Source: Gammaproteobacteria bacterium (GTDB lineage Bacteria; Pseudomonadota; Gammaproteobacteria; Xanthomonadales; Wenzhouxiangellaceae). Taken from it: DNA of 64,000 nucleotides. A program made the position numbers and the translations under genes. Numbering within the stretch: the stretch's first letter is position 1; each line of letters starts with the position of its first letter. The stretch spans positions 186,001 to 250,000 of the forward strand of contig JAJFKY010000022.1 of NCBI GenBank assembly GCA_021772975.1. Direction: 5' to 3'. This document shows, one piece after another, positions 61,918-64,000 of this stretch. The notes below the pieces were generated by a model. The model did no database searches, was not told the origin of the DNA, and was given only the letters and a program-made list of their open reading frames with translations.

Positions 61918-63602
61918 ACGGCTTCCTCGCTGGCGGGCAGTAATTTCAGGCGGTGCAGAAAATCGCCAAAATGCTCTTTGGCCTGGCGTTGTTCAGCAAA
62001 CTGCGCCAGCAGTGGCCGCAACTCATTGAAGATAGCGTCTTCGTCAATATTTTCCCGGTACAGCTGATTCAACCGCTGACCGGTAAAACCGCCGCCCAGA
62101 TACAGGTTGTAGCGACCGGGCGCTTTGCCGGTCAGGCCGATTTCCGAGATATACGGCCGGGCGCAACCATTGGGGCAACCGGTCATGCGCAGCACGATGG
62201 CCTGATCCTGCAGATTTAATTCGGCCAGCAGCGCTTCAAAGCGATCCAGGAATTCGGGCATATAGCGTTCCGCTTCCGCCATGGCCTGGCTGCAGGTGGG
62301 AAAGGCCACGCAGGCCAGGGTGTGCTGACGCAACGGACTGGGCTGATAAAAATCCTCCAGGCCATGCTGTTGCAGAATATTATCAATGCCGTGCCGTTGC
62401 CCGGCTGGAATACAGGTGATCACCAGGTTCTGGTTGGGGGTCAGGATAAAACCCGTGCCGTCAATATTTTCGATCGCCCGGGCCACTTCCCGCAGCGCGG
62501 TCAACGACTGTTGGGCATCGGTGTCTTTGATCCGCCCTGATGGAATCTGCAGCGTCAAATGCCATTTTCCATCATCGCCTGCCACCCAACCCGGCTGATC
62601 GCCGGTGTGGGTAAAACTGAACGGCCGCTGTGGCGCCAGAGTGATCCCGCTGCGCTGCTGCACTTCATTAATGAAGGTGTCCAGACCCATGCGGTCGATG
62701 GTGTATTTCAGGCGGGCCAATCTGCGCTCGCCGCGGTGACCGAAATCGCGCTGGGTGGTGACCACCGCGGCAGCGACTTCCAGCACCTGGTCCGGGGTAA
62801 CAAAACCAATCACATTGGCCAGCCGCGGATACGTTTCCGGCATGGCATAGGTGACCCCCATGCCCCCGCCGACCGTGACGTTGTAGCCAATAACCTGTTC
62901 GGCTTCGACGATGGCGATAAAGCCCAGATCGTGCGCCAACACATCGACGTCGTTGACCGGCGGCATGGCCAGCGCGATCTTAAATTTGCGCGGCAGGTAG
63001 GTGCTGCCATAAATCGGTTCGGCTTCCTCAGCCGCCACCACCGGCTCACCATCCAGCCAGATTTCATGATAGGCGCCGGTCCGCGGCAACAGATGCATCG
63101 ACAGCCTGTCCGCCATGCCGGTCACCTGGCGATACAGCTCGCCGCGATACGGATTGACCGCGCACATCACATTACGATTGACATCACCACAGGCCGCGAA
63201 GGTGTCCAGCATCACCTGGTCCATCTCGCCGATGACATTTTTCAGGTTCCACTTGATCACGCCATGCAGCTGAAACGCCTGGCGCGTGGTCAGCCGCAGG
63301 CTGTGGTTAGCGTAAGTCTGCGCCAGTTGATCCAGTTTCAGCCATTGCCCGGGCGTACAGATACCACCGGGCAGGCGGGTGCGCAGCATAAACTGATAAT
63401 CCGGTTCCAGTTTGCGCTTGCGACGTTGCTCGCGGACATCGCGGTCGTCCTGCTGATAACTGCCATGGAATTTAATCAGCTGGGTATCATCATCACTGAT
63501 GGCGCCGGTAACGGTATCGGCCAGACTTTGCTGCAGCGTGCCACGCAATAATCTGCTGGCGCTTTTAATCCGCTCGACATCGGATAATGCTTGCTCGCTC
63601 AT
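61914..63602 (-). CDS. cysI: Sulfite reductase hemoprotein (beta) subunit
   Basis: 562 residues. The four Cys that bind the [4Fe-4S] cluster and siroheme are in [20 protein letters not shown] and [20 protein letters not shown]. Substrate-site basic residues lie in [18 protein letters not shown] and [11 protein letters not shown]. With CysJ it reduces sulfite to sulfide using six electrons. It begins 2 bp after cysJ and overlaps cysH by 4 bp. Confidence 0.97.
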   Translation of the reverse strand: MSEQALSDVERIKSASRLLRGTLQQSLADTVTGAISDDDTQLIKFHGSYQQDDRDVREQRRKRKLEPDYQFMLRTRLPGGICTPGQWLKLDQLAQTYANHSLRLTTRQAFQLHGVIKWNLKNVIGEMDQVMLDTFAACGDVNRNVMCAVNPYRGELYRQVTGMADRLSMHLLPRTGAYHEIWLDGEPVVAAEEAEPIYGSTYLPRKFKIALAMPPVNDVDVLAHDLGFIAIVEAEQVIGYNVTVGGGMGVTYAMPETYPRLANVIGFVTPDQVLEVAAAVVTTQRDFGHRGERRLARLKYTIDRMGLDTFINEVQQRSGITLAPQRPFSFTHTGDQPGWVAGDDGKWHLTLQIPSGRIKDTDAQQSLTALREVARAIENIDGTGFILTPNQNLVITCIPAGQRHGIDNILQQHGLEDFYQPSPLRQHTLACVAFPTCSQAMAEAERYMPEFLDRFEALLAELNLQDQAIVLRMTGCPNGCARPYISEIGLTGKAPGRYNLYLGGGFTGQRLNQLYRENIDEDAIFNELRPLLAQFAEQRQAKEHFGDFLHRLKLLPASEEAV

Positions 63603-63604
63603 GC

Positions 63605-64000
63605 TCAGTAGACATCCTTCAGCAGACGTTTTTCACGGGTCAGATTGCGGATATATTCAGCCGCTTGCTCAGCAGACTTGCCGCCGTGCCGGGCAACAAT
63701 CCGGTGCAAGGCGGCATCGACATCTTTGGCCATATATCTGGCATCACCACAGAGATAAAAATAAGCACCGTTTTCCAGCCAGTCATACAGGGCTTTGCCC
63801 TGCTCCAGCAGCCGGTGCTGGACATAGATTTTCTGCTGCTGATCACGCGAGAAGGCCAGATCAAGCCGCTGTAATTGGTTGTTTTTCAGCGCCCGCATCC
63901 ACTCCAGTTGATACAAAAACTGAGATTTAAAATGCTGGGCGCCGAAAAACAGCCAGTTGCGCCCGCTCGCCTGGGTGGCGGCGCGGTGCTGTACAAATGC
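63605..64000 (-). CDS. cysJ: Sulfite reductase flavoprotein (alpha) subunit, C-terminal part
   Basis: The last 132 codons are present; the rest lies beyond the right edge. The NADPH-binding end is clear: ASGRNWLFFGAQHFKSQFLY, LDLAFSRDQQQKIYVQHRLL, AYFYLCGDARYMAKDVDAAL and the terminal LTREKRLLKDVY. It passes electrons from NADPH through FAD and FMN to CysI. It heads cysJ-cysI-cysH. Confidence 0.94.
   Translation of the reverse strand, partial: AFVQHRAATQASGRNWLFFGAQHFKSQFLYQLEWMRALKNNQLQRLDLAFSRDQQQKIYVQHRLLEQGKALYDWLENGAYFYLCGDARYMAKDVDAALHRIVARHGGKSAEQAAEYIRNLTREKRLLKDVY

Noticed and set aside
62559-63551. 330-codon plus-strand frame opposite cysI
   Set aside because: cysI is complete with its cluster cysteines on the other strand; this frame is its shadow.

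Overview
The window reads as a chromosomal segment of a gammaproteobacterium of moderate GC content. The basis is gene content and order: thiS-thiG-trmB, pyrB-ruvX-algH, cysJIH, a cysB-like gene divergent from cysG, nhaB, a DUF2333 gene, and PAPS-type CysH. Many secreted and outer-membrane proteins point to a Gram-negative cell. I cannot name the genus. I recognise no rRNA, tRNA, CRISPR array or phage genes.

Region 1 (1-18.9 kb) is the accessory part. All its large genes lie on the minus strand: a membrane-bound winged-helix regulator with a beta-propeller sensor (18902-16827), a 1900-residue secreted Rhs/YD-repeat protein with an unrecognised C-terminal tip, a 1769-residue secreted multidomain protein with carbohydrate-binding-like and cadherin-like modules, a small secreted Cys-paired protein, a 491-bp internally deleted IS3-family element, and a second Rhs/YD protein that leaves the window at its left edge. 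This second protein carries an inserted domain resembling a class I glutamine amidotransferase fold. The order suggests a surface or secreted interaction locus, possibly run by the regulator at its head.

Region 2 (19-38.6 kb) is a mixture of housekeeping and envelope genes: NYN-LOTUS protein, GNAT acetyltransferase, Dps with its own promoter and terminator, murein amidase, amidohydrolase, DUF2333 protein, S9 peptidase, P-loop kinase-like protein, DegQ-type protease, HNH nuclease, 5'-3' exonuclease, NUDIX hydrolase, MAPEG protein, isoaspartyl peptidase and MATE exporter.

Region 3 (38.7-50.4 kb) holds feoAB with a candidate Fur box, a TonB-dependent receptor with a TTG start, the activated methyl cycle run metK-ahcY-metF (strong promoter before metK, perfect 13-bp hairpin before metF), then nhaB, a small protein, a Rieske protein and ilvE.

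Region 4 (50.6-64 kb) holds the compact run algH-ruvX-pyrB-thiS-thiG-trmB-SLC13 permease, followed by sulfur assimilation genes: cysG divergent from a cysB-type regulator, and cysJ-cysI-cysH at the right edge. A Xre/RES toxin-antitoxin pair with a clear repeated operator, REP-like hairpins and an AT-rich orphan gene sit between these two sulfur blocks. The sulfur genes supply sulfide and siroheme, and the metK-ahcY-metF genes recycle the methionine methyl group, so the core genes here centre on sulfur and one-carbon metabolism.
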